Part shown: positions 50,065 to 58,841 of the stretch, one piece after another
Numbering within the stretch: position 1 is the first letter of the stretch
Layout: each line of letters begins with the position of its first letter
Source: Oscillospiraceae bacterium
GTDB lineage: Bacteria; Bacillota_A; Clostridia; Oscillospirales; Oscillospiraceae
NCBI GenBank assembly: GCA_017549325.1
Contig: JAFYVA010000017.1
Coordinates: 1-64,000 of the forward strand
Direction: 5' to 3'
Length of the DNA: 64,000 bases
Program-made: the position numbers and the translations under genes
Notes under the pieces: model-generated
The model's input: the letters and a program-made list of their open reading frames with translations, nothing else
What the model was told of the DNA's origin: nothing
Database searches by the model: none

Positions 50065-51270
50065 ATGAACCACAAACTCCTTTCGCTGGCGCGGGAGCAT
50101 GCGCCCTGTTATCTCTATGAGTACGATGTGATGGCCCGTCAGGCGGCGGTACTGCGGGAGACATTCCCCCGATATGACATTCTCTTTTCCATCAAGGCCA
50201 ATCCCTTCCCGCCTGTGGTGAAGGTACTGGCCTCCTTCGGCATCGGTGCCGATGCCGCCTCGGCAGGGGAGGTGCTGCTCTCCCGCAACAGCGGTATGGC
50301 GGCGGAGGATATCTTCTTCTCCGCAGCGGGCAAGTCCGATGCTGCGCTGGAAAAGGCGTGGGACGAGAGCTGTATCATCGCCGACTCCCTGGGCGAGGTG
50401 GCCCGCATCGGTGCCATCGCCGCCAAAAAGGGCGAGCACAAAGCCATCGGTGTGCGTATGAACCCCGCTTTTGCTTTTGGTGGGGGAGAGGGTGTCAGCT
50501 CCAAGTTCGGCATCGACGAGGAGGATCTCCCGCAGCTCCGGGAATTGCTCAAGACCATCCCTGTGACGGTGGAGGGACTCCATGTCCATCTCCGCTCCCA
50601 GACGCTGCATGCCGATACCTTGGGTGCGTGCTACCGGGACAGCTGGGCGCTGGCCAAACGCCTGAGCAGGGAGCTGGGCGCGCCCCTTCGCTATGTGAAC
50701 TTCGGCAGCGGCGTTGGCGTGGCCTATGACGAGGCCTATGAAGCGCCCATGGATCTGAAAGTTCTCGGCACCTATACCGATGCCATTGCCGAGGACAACG
50801 ATGCCACTCTCCGCGCCCGATTGATGATCGAGTCGGGGCGGTTCCTCACCTGCAAGATGGGGACTTATTGGCTTCCTGTGGTGGACAAAAAGACCTCACG
50901 CGGTACCACTTATGTGATCACCGAGGGCTGCATGAACGGCCTGCAAAAGCCGGCGTTGGCGGTGATGCTCCACCATGCCGATCCCGAGGGGAAGATGGCC
51001 TCCTATGAGCCGCTGTACACCTCTGCGTGGGCATTCCCCATCGTAGCCCACGGCGATGACACCGTCACCGAGCGGGTGAATATCTGCGGCAATCTCTGCT
51101 GTGCAGCCGATGTGCTGGCAGAGCACTTCGAAGGCCCTCGTCTGGATGTGGGCGACCTTATTGAGGTGAAGAATGCCGGTGCCTATGCCTGCACGCTGAC
51201 GGCCCAGAAGTTCTCCGGACACAATCCGCCCGTGGAATTGCTGGTGGACGCAGAAGGCAACATTCTGTAA
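50065..51270 (+). CDS. Fold-type III PLP decarboxylase (LysA/ODC-like)
   Basis: A 401-residue alanine-racemase-fold decarboxylase. LFSIKANPFPPVVKVLASFGIGADAAS holds the PLP Lys, VEGLHVHLRSQTLHADTL the ring-stacking His region, VNFGSGVGVAYDEAY the phosphate-binding glycines, LMIESGRFL a conserved segment and NICGNLCCAADVLAE the catalytic Cys plus following Asp. These suit diaminopimelate, ornithine or carboxynorspermidine decarboxylases. EGCMNGLQKPAL and absence of other lysine genes leave the substrate open. Monocistronic. Confidence 0.86.
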   Translation: MNHKLLSLAREHAPCYLYEYDVMARQAAVLRETFPRYDILFSIKANPFPPVVKVLASFGIGADAASAGEVLLSRNSGMAAEDIFFSAAGKSDAALEKAWDESCIIADSLGEVARIGAIAAKKGEHKAIGVRMNPAFAFGGGEGVSSKFGIDEEDLPQLRELLKTIPVTVEGLHVHLRSQTLHADTLGACYRDSWALAKRLSRELGAPLRYVNFGSGVGVAYDEAYEAPMDLKVLGTYTDAIAEDNDATLRARLMIESGRFLTCKMGTYWLPVVDKKTSRGTTYVITEGCMNGLQKPALAVMLHHADPEGKMASYEPLYTSAWAFPIVAHGDDTVTERVNICGNLCCAADVLAEHFEGPRLDVGDLIEVKNAGAYACTLTAQKFSGHNPPVELLVDAEGNIL

Positions 51271-51323
51271 AAAAGGAACAAAAGCAGACACGCGCAAGGT
51301 GTGTCTGCTTTTGTTCCTTTTTT
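51270..51323. terminator. Long terminator after the PLP decarboxylase gene
   Basis: A 22-bp near-perfect stem from AAAAAGGAACAAAAGCAG to its complement, with an eight-to-nine-base loop and T6 tail. Confidence 0.9.
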
Positions 51324-51384
51324 ACAGAGAAACATCTAAAAAATGTTGGTGGTGAACTAAATTTTTATCACCGTCTTTACATGA

Positions 51385-51648
51385 AGGAAATCATGCCGTA
51401 TAAATACCTTTGCGAGAAAACTGAACATTCTGTACCTTGCTACCAAGAATGCCGGCGTCATCTCCCTCGTTGCCGGTACGGTCGGCTTCTGCTTCTGGCA
51501 GTGGCTCACCGGCGGCGATCTGGCAAAGGGTTGGGGTATCCTGCCCGTGGTCTTTGGCTGCGCCGTGTCCGTCGTTGTGTTCTTTGTCGTCAACGGTATC
51601 GAGCGCAAGCGCGGTGTCGAACCGGCACCTTCTGCCTACATCGACTGA
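51385..51648 (+). pseudogene. C-terminal remnant of a membrane transporter
   Basis: An 88-codon open frame without a start codon. The coding part, from about 51424, reads NILYLATKNAGVISLVAGTVG, then FCFWQWLTGGDLAKG, a helix ILPVVFGCAVSVVVFFVV, and an NGIERKRGVEPAPSAYID tail. Two membrane helices and a charged tail look like the C-terminal end of a secondary transporter such as an SSS-type symporter. Everything upstream is missing; the 51381 ATG is in another frame. A terminator follows, as would suit a former gene end. Confidence 0.5.
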
Positions 51649-51660
51649 TCCGAAATATCC

Positions 51661-51692
51661 GAAAAACCACCGATATCCATCGGTGGTTTTTC
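51661..51692 (+). terminator. Terminator after the transporter remnant
   Basis: 14-bp stem GAAAAACCACCGAT / ATCGGTGGTTTTTC around ATCC with T tail. The 110 bases after it, up to the pur promoter, hold nothing recognised. Confidence 0.85.
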
Positions 51693-51806
51693 TTGTTTGG
51701 TTACCATAAGGAAAGTGGGTGTACAAATGGTTAAGACAGTAGGGAAACTTATCACAGATATTAAAACAAAAACCGACAAAATGAGTGGAAAATAGGCCCT
51801 GTTCAG

Positions 51807-51835
51807 TTGACTCCAAAGGCGAATTTTGTTACACT
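51807..51835 (+). promoter_or_regulatory. Sigma-A promoter of the purine operon
   Basis: TTGACT (51807-51812) and TACACT (51830-51835), 17-bp spacer. Start near 51842 places the riboswitch at the very 5' end. Confidence 0.78.
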
Positions 51836-51851
51836 CACAGTAGCAATAAAA

Positions 51852-51968
51852 TAGGGCGCATGGCGACTGGCGGAAGTGGGGAACCACAGGGGAGTCATGC
51901 GTGAAAAGCCGACCGCCTGGGCAATCCGAGTTTCATCTGAACAGATGCTGATTTGGTTTGCCCTTTTT
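51852..51968 (+). ncRNA. ZTP (pfl) riboswitch with transcription-terminator platform
   Basis: The aptamer shows the pfl landmarks in order: stem CGCATG / CATGCG, the internal GGCGACTGGCG, the GTGGGGAACCAC hairpin with GGGGAG, a short linker GAAAAG, and the pseudoknot-forming CCGACCGCCTGGGC. It senses ZTP/ZMP, which build up when 10-formyl-THF is short. The GGGCAATCC of the aptamer's 3' end can instead pair with GGTTTGCCC before T6 (51919-51968), forming a terminator. Ligand binding would keep the first pairing and allow pur transcription. This fits control of a purine/formyl operon. Confidence 0.92.
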
Positions 51969-52002
51969 TGTTCGAAAACCATATTGTTTGGAGGTATTGC
52001 GT

Positions 52003-52491
52003 ATGAAAGTTGGCGTTGTAATGGGAAGCACCAGCGACCTGCCCGTGGTGGAAAAGGGTATCGCTGTGCTGCAGGAGTACGGGGTTCCCTTTGAGGTGCA
52101 TGTTTTCTCGGCGCACCGCTGCCCTGAGGAGGCCCGTGAGTTTGCTGTGACCGCCCGTGAGAAGGGATTCGGCGTACTGATCGCCGCTGCCGGTATGGCA
52201 GCCCACTTAGCCGGTGCCCTGGCGGCCAACACCACGCTGCCCGTGATCGGCATTCCCTGCAAGGGCGCCAATTTCGACGGTATGGACGCCCTCTTGTCCA
52301 CCGTGATGATGCCCTCCGGCATCCCCGTTGCCACCGTGGCGGTGGACGGCGCCAAGAACGCCGCCCTGCTGGCCATCGAGATGCTGGCCATTACCGATGC
52401 ATCTCTTGCCGCAAAGCTGAACGCCGCCCGCGAAGAGGGCCGCAACGCTGTACTCAAAGCCGATGCCGAAGTGATGGCACGGTTTAACTGA
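52003..52491 (+). CDS. purE: N5-carboxyaminoimidazole ribonucleotide mutase
   Basis: A 162-residue class I PurE converting N5-CAIR to CAIR. ATG 52003 follows GGAGG. VVMGSTSDLPVVEKG, FSAHRCPEE (active-site His), AAAGMAAHLAGALAANTTLPVIGIP and MPSGIPVATVAVDGAKNAALLA are intact. No purK is adjacent, so either N5-CAIR is made elsewhere or carboxylation is spontaneous. First gene behind the riboswitch. Confidence 0.95.
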   Translation: MKVGVVMGSTSDLPVVEKGIAVLQEYGVPFEVHVFSAHRCPEEAREFAVTAREKGFGVLIAAAGMAAHLAGALAANTTLPVIGIPCKGANFDGMDALLSTVMMPSGIPVATVAVDGAKNAALLAIEMLAITDASLAAKLNAAREEGRNAVLKADAEVMARFN

Positions 52492-52536
52492 TAAACAAAC
52501 AAATTTTTTAAAACATATTTTAGGAGGCAGATTACT

Positions 52537-53217
52537 ATGAAACATGTGTACACCGGTAAGACCAAGGATGTCTTTGCTCTGGACAACGGCAACTACCTGC
52601 TGAAGTTTAAGGATGACTGCACCGGCAAGGATGGCGTGTTTGATCCCGGTGAGAACGCTGTGGGTCTGACCATCGACGGCGTGGGCGATGTGAACCTGCG
52701 TATGTCCATCTACTTCTTCGAGAAGATCAATGCCGCCGGCATCCGTACCCATTATGTCAGCGCCGACCTGGCCAACACCACCATGGAGGTCCTGCCCGCC
52801 AAGGTGTTCGGTAAGGGTCTGGAGGTCATCTGCCGTCACAAGGCCGTAGGCAGCTTCCTGCGCCGTTACGGTCAGTACATCGAGTCCGGTGCCGATCTGC
52901 CCGCCTATGTGGAGACCACCTTCAAGAACGATGAACTGGGCGATCCTCTGGTCACCAAGGACGGTCTGGTGGTGCTGGGCGTGATGACCGAGCAGCAGTA
53001 TGACGATATGAAGGACATGACCCAGAAGATCACCAAGATCGTGGCCGACGACCTGCTGGAGAAGGGGCTGGTGCTCTATGACATCAAGTTTGAGTACGGC
53101 TACGATGCCGACGGCAACGTGATGCTGATCGACGAGATCGCATCCGGCAACATGCGTGTCTACAAGAACGGCGAATACGTAGACCCCATGACCCTGTCTG
53201 AGCTGTTCTTTGCATAA
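52537..53217 (+). CDS. purC: Phosphoribosylaminoimidazole-succinocarboxamide synthase
   Basis: A 226-residue SAICAR synthase. [29 protein letters not shown] (ATP site), [33 protein letters not shown] and [23 protein letters not shown] are signature regions. An AGGAGG site precedes the ATG. purF starts on its stop codon. Confidence 0.95.
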   Translation: MKHVYTGKTKDVFALDNGNYLLKFKDDCTGKDGVFDPGENAVGLTIDGVGDVNLRMSIYFFEKINAAGIRTHYVSADLANTTMEVLPAKVFGKGLEVICRHKAVGSFLRRYGQYIESGADLPAYVETTFKNDELGDPLVTKDGLVVLGVMTEQQYDDMKDMTQKITKIVADDLLEKGLVLYDIKFEYGYDADGNVMLIDEIASGNMRVYKNGEYVDPMTLSELFFA

Positions 53218-54641
53218 TGGGCGGCTTCTTCGGAGCAGTCTCCAAGAAAGACTGCGTATTGGATGTTTTCTTCGGTGTGGACTACCACACCCATCTGGGC
53301 GCCAAGCGGGGCGGTATGGCCATCTTCGATGCCAAGTCCGGCTTCCAGCGCCAGATCCACAGCATTGAGACCAGTCCCTTCCGCACCAAGTTCGAGGACG
53401 ATCTGAAGGACTTCCACGGCAACAGCGGCATCGGCTGCATCAGTGATACCGATCCCCAGCCTCTGCTGGTGCGCTCCCATCTGGGCCTGTTCGCCATCAC
53501 TACCGTGGGCGTCATCAACAACGCCGAGGAGCTGGTGAAGGAATACTTCTCCGACCATGGCCGTCAGTTTATGGCCATGAGCTCCGGCTCGGTGAACGCC
53601 TCTGAGCTGGTGGCAGCCCTCATCAACCTCAAGGACGATATCGTCTCCGGTATCCGCAACGTACAGGAGCTGATCGACGGCTCCTGTACGCTGCTGATCC
53701 TCAACGATCGCGGCGAGATCATCGCCGCCCGTGATAAGGTGGGCCGCCTGCCTGTCATGATCGGTCAGAACGACAATGGCTGCTGCGTCTCCTTCGAGCC
53801 CTTCGCTGCCCAGAAGCTGGACTACAATGTGGTCTATGAGCTGGGCCCCGGCGAGATCGTGAAGATCGATGCCGAGGGTTACAAGACGATGGCTCCGGCA
53901 GGGGAGAAGATGCGTATCTGCTCTTTCCTCTGGTCCTATTTCGGCTATCCCAACTCCACCTATGAGGGTTCCAATGTGGAGTGCATGCGCTATCGCAACG
54001 GTGCCAACATGGCCGACATGGAGATGGCCGAGGGTACGCTGCCCGAGGTGGACTTCGTGGCCGGTATGCCCGATTCCGGCATCCCCCACGCCATCGGCTA
54101 TGCCAACCGCAGCAGCATGCACTATGCCCGCCCCTTCATCAAGTACACCCCCACCTGGCCCCGCTCTTTCATGTCCTCCAATCAGGAGGTTCGCAAGCAG
54201 GTGGCCAAGATGAAGCAGATCCCCGTCAATGAACTCATCAACGGCAAGAAGCTGCTGTTCATTGACGACTCCATCGTCCGCGGCACCCAGCTGCAGGGCA
54301 CGGTGGAATTCCTCTATGAGAGCGGTGCCAAGGAAGTGCATATGCGCTCTGCCTGCCCGCCCATCATGTATGCCTGCAAGTACCTGAACTTCTCCCGCAG
54401 CAACTCTGACATGGATCTGCTGTGCCGCAGAACCATTCAGGAGCTGGAGGGCAACATCGGTCAGGAGCATCTGGAGGAATACGCCGATCCCACCACCGAG
54501 CGCGGCAAGAATATGCGCGAGGTGATCTGCAAGAAACTGGGCTTCGACTCCCTGGTGTATCAGTCTCTGGACGGCCTGCTGGAGTCCATCGGCCTCGACC
54601 CGGACAAGGTCTGCACTTACTGCTGGACCGGAAAGGAATAA
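53217..54641 (+). CDS. purF: Amidophosphoribosyltransferase homologue lacking the N-terminal catalytic Cys
   Basis: A 474-residue PurF-family protein. The C-terminal PRTase domain is intact: the PRPP motif is LLFIDDSIVRGTQLQ, and GMPDSGIPHAIGYAN and ACPPIMYACKYLNFSRS are normal. The N-terminal glutaminase-like domain begins [15 protein letters not shown] where active PurF has a processed Cys (CGVFG); here Gly takes its place. In-frame upstream codons carry no start before a stop at 53199. LGAKRGGMAIFD replaces the usual LQHRGQESAGI. It overlaps purC by one base and occupies purF's usual operon place, so it probably works with ammonia or a separate glutaminase (inference). Confidence 0.9.
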   Translation: MGGFFGAVSKKDCVLDVFFGVDYHTHLGAKRGGMAIFDAKSGFQRQIHSIETSPFRTKFEDDLKDFHGNSGIGCISDTDPQPLLVRSHLGLFAITTVGVINNAEELVKEYFSDHGRQFMAMSSGSVNASELVAALINLKDDIVSGIRNVQELIDGSCTLLILNDRGEIIAARDKVGRLPVMIGQNDNGCCVSFEPFAAQKLDYNVVYELGPGEIVKIDAEGYKTMAPAGEKMRICSFLWSYFGYPNSTYEGSNVECMRYRNGANMADMEMAEGTLPEVDFVAGMPDSGIPHAIGYANRSSMHYARPFIKYTPTWPRSFMSSNQEVRKQVAKMKQIPVNELINGKKLLFIDDSIVRGTQLQGTVEFLYESGAKEVHMRSACPPIMYACKYLNFSRSNSDMDLLCRRTIQELEGNIGQEHLEEYADPTTERGKNMREVICKKLGFDSLVYQSLDGLLESIGLDPDKVCTYCWTGKE

Positions 54642-54647
54642 TCAATC

Positions 54648-55691
54648 ATGACGAAAGATACTTCTTATTCTGCCGCTTACGCTGCCGCCGGCGTGGACAT
54701 TACCGCCGGTTACGAGGGCGTGAAGCTGATGAGCGCTGATGTCAAGCGCACCCATATCCCCGGCGTCGTGTCCGATATCGGCGGTTTCGGCGGCCTCTTC
54801 GCCCCCGATATGGCCGGCATGACCGAGCCCGTGCTGGTCTCCGGTACCGACGGCGTGGGTACCAAGCTGCGCCTTGCTATGCTGATGGACAAGCACGATA
54901 CCATCGGTATCGACTGCGTGGCCATGTGTGTCAACGATGTCATCTGCTGCGGTGCCAAGCCGTTGTTTTTCCTGGACTACATTGCCATCGGCAAGAACGT
55001 GCCCGAGAAGGTGGCCACCATCGTCTCCGGCGTGGCCGAGGGCTGCGTGCAGGCCGGCTGCGCCCTCATCGGCGGCGAGACTGCTGAGCATCCCGGCATG
55101 ATGCCTGCCGACGATTACGATCTGGCCGGCTTCACCGTGGGTATCGTGGACAAGCCCAAGGTCATCGACTCCAAGCGTATGGCAGTGGGTGACGTGGTCA
55201 TCGCCCTGCCTTCCTCCGGCTTCCATTCCAACGGTTACTCGCTGGTCCGCAAGGTCTTCGATGTGGAGAACGCCGACCTCAATGAGTTCTTCCCCGAGCT
55301 GGGCTGCACGCTGGGTGAGGCACTCCTCAAGCCCACCGTCATCTATGTCAAGCCCGTTCTCAAGTGCATTGACGCAGCCGATGTCAAGGGCATCAGCCAC
55401 ATCACCGGCGGCGGTTTCTTTGAGAACATTCCCCGCTGCCTGCCCGAGGGTCTGGCTGCCAAGGTGGACAAGGCTGCTATCAAGACGCCCGCCATCTTCA
55501 AGATGCTGCAGGAAAAGGGCAACGTGGATGAGCACGATATGTTCAACACCTACAACATGGGCGTTGGCATGGTGGTCATCACCTCTCCCGAGACGGCCGA
55601 GGCCGCTATGGAGGCCCTGCGCAGCGAGGGCGTGGATGCCTATGTCATCGGCGAGATCGTCGAGGGCGAGGGTAATGTGGTCCTATGCTGA
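54648..55691 (+). CDS. purM: Phosphoribosylformylglycinamidine cyclo-ligase (AIR synthetase)
   Basis: A 347-residue AIRS-fold enzyme. AAAGGAA lies upstream of ATG 54648. The N-terminal Gly-rich ATP region is GGFGGLF, followed by [54 protein letters not shown] and [16 protein letters not shown]. All AIR-synthetase landmarks are present. It ends in an overlap with the formate-channel gene. Confidence 0.95.
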   Translation: MTKDTSYSAAYAAAGVDITAGYEGVKLMSADVKRTHIPGVVSDIGGFGGLFAPDMAGMTEPVLVSGTDGVGTKLRLAMLMDKHDTIGIDCVAMCVNDVICCGAKPLFFLDYIAIGKNVPEKVATIVSGVAEGCVQAGCALIGGETAEHPGMMPADDYDLAGFTVGIVDKPKVIDSKRMAVGDVVIALPSSGFHSNGYSLVRKVFDVENADLNEFFPELGCTLGEALLKPTVIYVKPVLKCIDAADVKGISHITGGGFFENIPRCLPEGLAAKVDKAAIKTPAIFKMLQEKGNVDEHDMFNTYNMGVGMVVITSPETAEAAMEALRSEGVDAYVIGEIVEGEGNVVLC

Positions 55692-56299
55692 AAAAATCTC
55701 TGTGTCTGTCCGTAGCCGCCGGTATCTTCATCAGTATCGGCGGTGCGGTGTTCCTCTCCTGTGAAAACACTGTGGTCGGTGCGATCCTCTTCTCTGTGGC
55801 GCTGCTGTCCATCTGCTATCTGGGTCTGTACCTCTTCACAGGTAAGGTGGGCTTTCTGGCCGTGAGCCATACGGGCCGCGAGATCGCCGAGGTGGCGCTG
55901 ACGCTGCTGGGCAACCTCATCGGTACCTTTGTCGGCGGCATCCTTGTTTCCGCTGCGAAGCCCAAACTGCTGGAGGCGGCGCAGGCCCGCTGCCTGCCCC
56001 GTCTGGAGATGTCGGTGCTGCCCATTCTCATCACCGCCTTCTTCTGCGGTATCCTCATGTATACCGCCGTGGCCATCTATAAGGAGAAGGGTTCGCCTCT
56101 GGGCATCTTCTTCTGCGTCCCCGTCTTTATTCTCAGCGGTTTTGAACACTCCATTGCCGATATGTTCTATTTCTTCTGCGCCCGTATGTTCACAGGTGAG
56201 GTGTTCCTCTTCCTGCTGCTGGTGGTGATCGGCAACGCCGTGGGCGGTATGTTCATTCCCGCGCTGCGCCTGTTGGCAGAGGAGAAGAAACATGGTTAA
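55685..56299 (+). CDS. Formate/nitrite transporter (FNT) family channel
   Basis: A 204-residue membrane protein with about six helices. [28 protein letters not shown] and the hallmark [17 protein letters not shown] (FNT signature with the pore His) identify the FocA/NirC family; a [11 protein letters not shown] loop matches the conserved Asn-loop-Gly motif. It is shorter than typical FocA (about 270) but has both signature regions. Its start overlaps the purM stop and its end overlaps purN, so it is a true operon member between two pathway enzymes. Confidence 0.88.
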   Translation: MLKKSLCLSVAAGIFISIGGAVFLSCENTVVGAILFSVALLSICYLGLYLFTGKVGFLAVSHTGREIAEVALTLLGNLIGTFVGGILVSAAKPKLLEAAQARCLPRLEMSVLPILITAFFCGILMYTAVAIYKEKGSPLGIFFCVPVFILSGFEHSIADMFYFFCARMFTGEVFLFLLLVVIGNAVGGMFIPALRLLAEEKKHG

Positions 56300-56912
56300 A
56301 ACGAAAATTGCCGTGCTGGTCTCCGGCGGCGGCACCAATCTGCAGGCTCTGATCGATGCCCAGATGGCAGGGAAGCTTCCCTCCGGCGAGATCGTGCTGG
56401 TCATTTCCAGCCAGCACGGTGCCTACGCCATCGAGCGCGCTGCCAAGGCCGGTATCGACGCCGTGGTCTGCAATAAGAAGGAACTGGGCGGTACGCAGGA
56501 GGCCTTTGAATCGGCCATCTGCGCCGCGTTGGAGGAGTACGGTGTGGAGATGATCATCCTCGCCGGCTTTATGAGCATCCTCAGCGAGGCGTTCACCACC
56601 CGTTACCGCGACCGCATCATCAATGTACATCCCTCCCTGATCCCCTCTTTCTGCGGAAAGGGAATGTACGGCCTGAAAGTCCACGAAGCCGCTCTTTCCT
56701 ACGGTGTGAAGGTCACCGGTGCCACCGTGCATCTGGTGAACGAGATCCCCGACGGCGGACGGATCCTGCTGCAGAAGGCGGTGGAGATCCTGCCCGAGGA
56801 CACCGCCGAGACGCTACAGCGCCGCGTCATGGAGCAGGCGGAGTGGAAGCTCCTGCCCGCCGCTGCGGAACTGCTTGCCGCGGCCATTATGAACGAAAAG
56901 GAGAATGGATAA
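56292..56912 (+). CDS. purN: Phosphoribosylglycinamide formyltransferase
   Basis: A 206-residue GART enzyme using 10-formyl-THF. VLVSGGGTNLQALIDAQ (phosphate loop), ILAGFMSILSEAFTTRYRDRIINVHPSLIPSFCG with catalytic Asn and His (INVHPSL), and TGATVHLVNEIPDGGRILLQ with Asp are intact. Overlaps the FNT gene. Confidence 0.95.
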   Translation: MVKTKIAVLVSGGGTNLQALIDAQMAGKLPSGEIVLVISSQHGAYAIERAAKAGIDAVVCNKKELGGTQEAFESAICAALEEYGVEMIILAGFMSILSEAFTTRYRDRIINVHPSLIPSFCGKGMYGLKVHEAALSYGVKVTGATVHLVNEIPDGGRILLQKAVEILPEDTAETLQRRVMEQAEWKLLPAAAELLAAAIMNEKENG

Positions 56913-56913
56913 C

Positions 56914-57624
56914 ATGAACATTCATACCTGTGGCTCTCTTTCCGAGAAGCTCGCTTCCAATACCTATCCCGGCCGCGGCATCGTGCTGGGCGTTCTGCCC
57001 GACGGTAAGACCTCTGTGGCTGCCTACTTTATCATGGGCCGCAGCGTCAACAGCCGCAACCGCGTCTTTATGGAGGAATCCGACGGCATCCGTACCGAGG
57101 CATTCGATCCGAGCAAGCTGTCCGATCCCAGCCTGATCATCTATCATCCCGTCCGTGAGATCGGCCGCAGCCTCATCGTTACCAACGGTGACCAGACCGA
57201 TACCATCCGCGACTTTATGGAGCGCGGCGAGACGCTGGAGCAGGCTCTGCGCACCCGCGAGTTCGAGCCCGACGGCCCCAACTGGACGCCCCGTATCTCC
57301 GGCCTCGTCCAGCCCGACGGTAGCTATAAGCTCTCCATCCTGAAGTCTGCCGATGCCGAAGGTACCGCCTGCACCCGTCATTTCTTCGAGTATCCCGCCC
57401 TGGCCGGCGTGGGTCACTTCCTCCACACCTATGAGACCAACGGCGATCCCATCCCCACCTTCTTCGGTGAGCCCGAGCGCGTGGCCATCGACGGCAACAT
57501 TGATGAGTTCACCGATATGCTCTGGAACAACCTCAACGAGGACAACAAGATCTCCCTCTTCGTCCGGTATTATGACACGGAGAGCGGCGCTTACGAGCAG
57601 CGCATCCTCAACAAGAATCAGTAA
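56914..57624 (+). CDS. purO: IMP cyclohydrolase, PurO type
   Basis: A 236-residue protein of the IMP_cyclohyd family first known from archaeal PurO, catalysing FAICAR to IMP. ATG 56914 is preferred over ATG 56905 because AAAGGAG ends three bases from the latter. NTYPGRGIVLGVLPDGKTSVAAYFIMGRSVNSRNR is the opening signature; FEPDGPNWTPRISG and TCHT-like regions with GVGHFLHTYETNGDP follow. It is followed by a stand-alone AICAR formyltransferase, so the two replace the usual fused PurH. Confidence 0.92.
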   Translation: MNIHTCGSLSEKLASNTYPGRGIVLGVLPDGKTSVAAYFIMGRSVNSRNRVFMEESDGIRTEAFDPSKLSDPSLIIYHPVREIGRSLIVTNGDQTDTIRDFMERGETLEQALRTREFEPDGPNWTPRISGLVQPDGSYKLSILKSADAEGTACTRHFFEYPALAGVGHFLHTYETNGDPIPTFFGEPERVAIDGNIDEFTDMLWNNLNEDNKISLFVRYYDTESGAYEQRILNKNQ

Positions 57625-57641
57625 AAGGAGAGAAGAGCGAC

Positions 57642-58820
57642 ATGGAAAAGTTTGAACTGAAATATGGTTGTAACCCCAACCAGAAGCCTGCCAGCATCTA
57701 CATGAAGGATGGCAGCGAGCTGCCTCTGCAGGTGCTCAACGGCCGCCCCGGCTTTATCAACTTCCTCGATGCTTTTAACTCCTATCAGCTGGTCAAGGAG
57801 CTGAAGGAGGCCACCGGCCTGCCCGCCGCTGCCTCTTTCAAGCATGTCTCTCCCGCCGGTGCCGCCGTGGGTACCCCTCTGAGCGAGGTGGAGAAGAAGA
57901 TCTATTTCGTGGATACCGACAAGGAACTCAGCCCCATCGCCTGCGCCTATATCAAGGCTCGCGGCGCTGACCGCCTCTGCTCCTTCGGTGACTGGGCCGC
58001 TCTGTCCGACATCTGCGATGCCGACACCGCCATGTACCTCAAGGCCGAGGTGTCCGACGGCATCATCGCCCCCGGCTATACCGATGAGGCACTGGAGATC
58101 CTCAAGGGTAAGAAGAAGGGCGCTTACAACATCGTTCAGATCGATCCCAACTATGTGCCCGCCCAGCAGGAGTGCAAGGATGTGTTCGGCATCACCTTCG
58201 AGCAGGGCCACAACAACTTCAATATCGATGAGGCTTTGCTGAACAACATCGTTACCGAGAACACCGAGCTCTCGGCAGAGGCCAAGATCGACATGATCGT
58301 TGCCCTCATCACCCTAAAGTACACCCAGTCCAACTCCGTGTGCTATGTCAAGGACGGTCAGGCCATCGGCATCGGTGCCGGCCAGCAGAGCCGTATCCAC
58401 TGCACCCGTCTGGCCGGTTCCAAGGCTGACAACTGGTATCTGCGCCAGCATCCCATGGTGCTTGCCCTGCCTTTCCGCGCCGATGTGCGCCGCCCTGACC
58501 GCGACAACGCCATCGACATCTACATCTCCGACGAGTATGAGGATGTGCTGGCCGAGGGTGAGTGGCAGAAGGTGTTCACCTCCCGCCCCGAGGTGCTGAG
58601 CGCAGAGGAGAAGAAGGCATGGATCGCTACCCAGAGCGGCGTGACCGTGGGCAGTGATGCGTTCTTCCCCTTCGGCGACAATGTCGAGCGCGCCCGTAAG
58701 TCCGGCGTGAAGTACATCGCCCAGCCCGGCGGCTCCATCCGTGACGATCATGTGATCGCCACCGCCAATAAGCACGGTATGGTCATGTGCTTTACCGGTA
58801 TGCGCCTGTTCCACCACTAA
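57642..58820 (+). CDS. Stand-alone AICAR formyltransferase (PurH C-terminal domain only)
   Basis: A 392-residue protein matching only the AICARFT half of PurH. LKYGCNPNQKPASIY is the domain opening, with SFKHVSPAGAAVG, FVDTDKELSPIACAYIKARGADR, LKYTQSNSVCYVKDGQAIGIGAGQQSRIHCTRLAGSKAD and GSDAFFPFGDNVERARKSGVKYIAQPGGSIRDD. The Lys-His pair in FKHVSPAG is catalytic. The MGS-like cyclohydrolase domain is absent and is supplied by PurO upstream. It uses 10-formyl-THF, hence link to the ZTP riboswitch. Confidence 0.94.
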   Translation: MEKFELKYGCNPNQKPASIYMKDGSELPLQVLNGRPGFINFLDAFNSYQLVKELKEATGLPAAASFKHVSPAGAAVGTPLSEVEKKIYFVDTDKELSPIACAYIKARGADRLCSFGDWAALSDICDADTAMYLKAEVSDGIIAPGYTDEALEILKGKKKGAYNIVQIDPNYVPAQQECKDVFGITFEQGHNNFNIDEALLNNIVTENTELSAEAKIDMIVALITLKYTQSNSVCYVKDGQAIGIGAGQQSRIHCTRLAGSKADNWYLRQHPMVLALPFRADVRRPDRDNAIDIYISDEYEDVLAEGEWQKVFTSRPEVLSAEEKKAWIATQSGVTVGSDAFFPFGDNVERARKSGVKYIAQPGGSIRDDHVIATANKHGMVMCFTGMRLFHH

Positions 58821-58841
58821 GACGGAAGGGGAGGGACAGAC

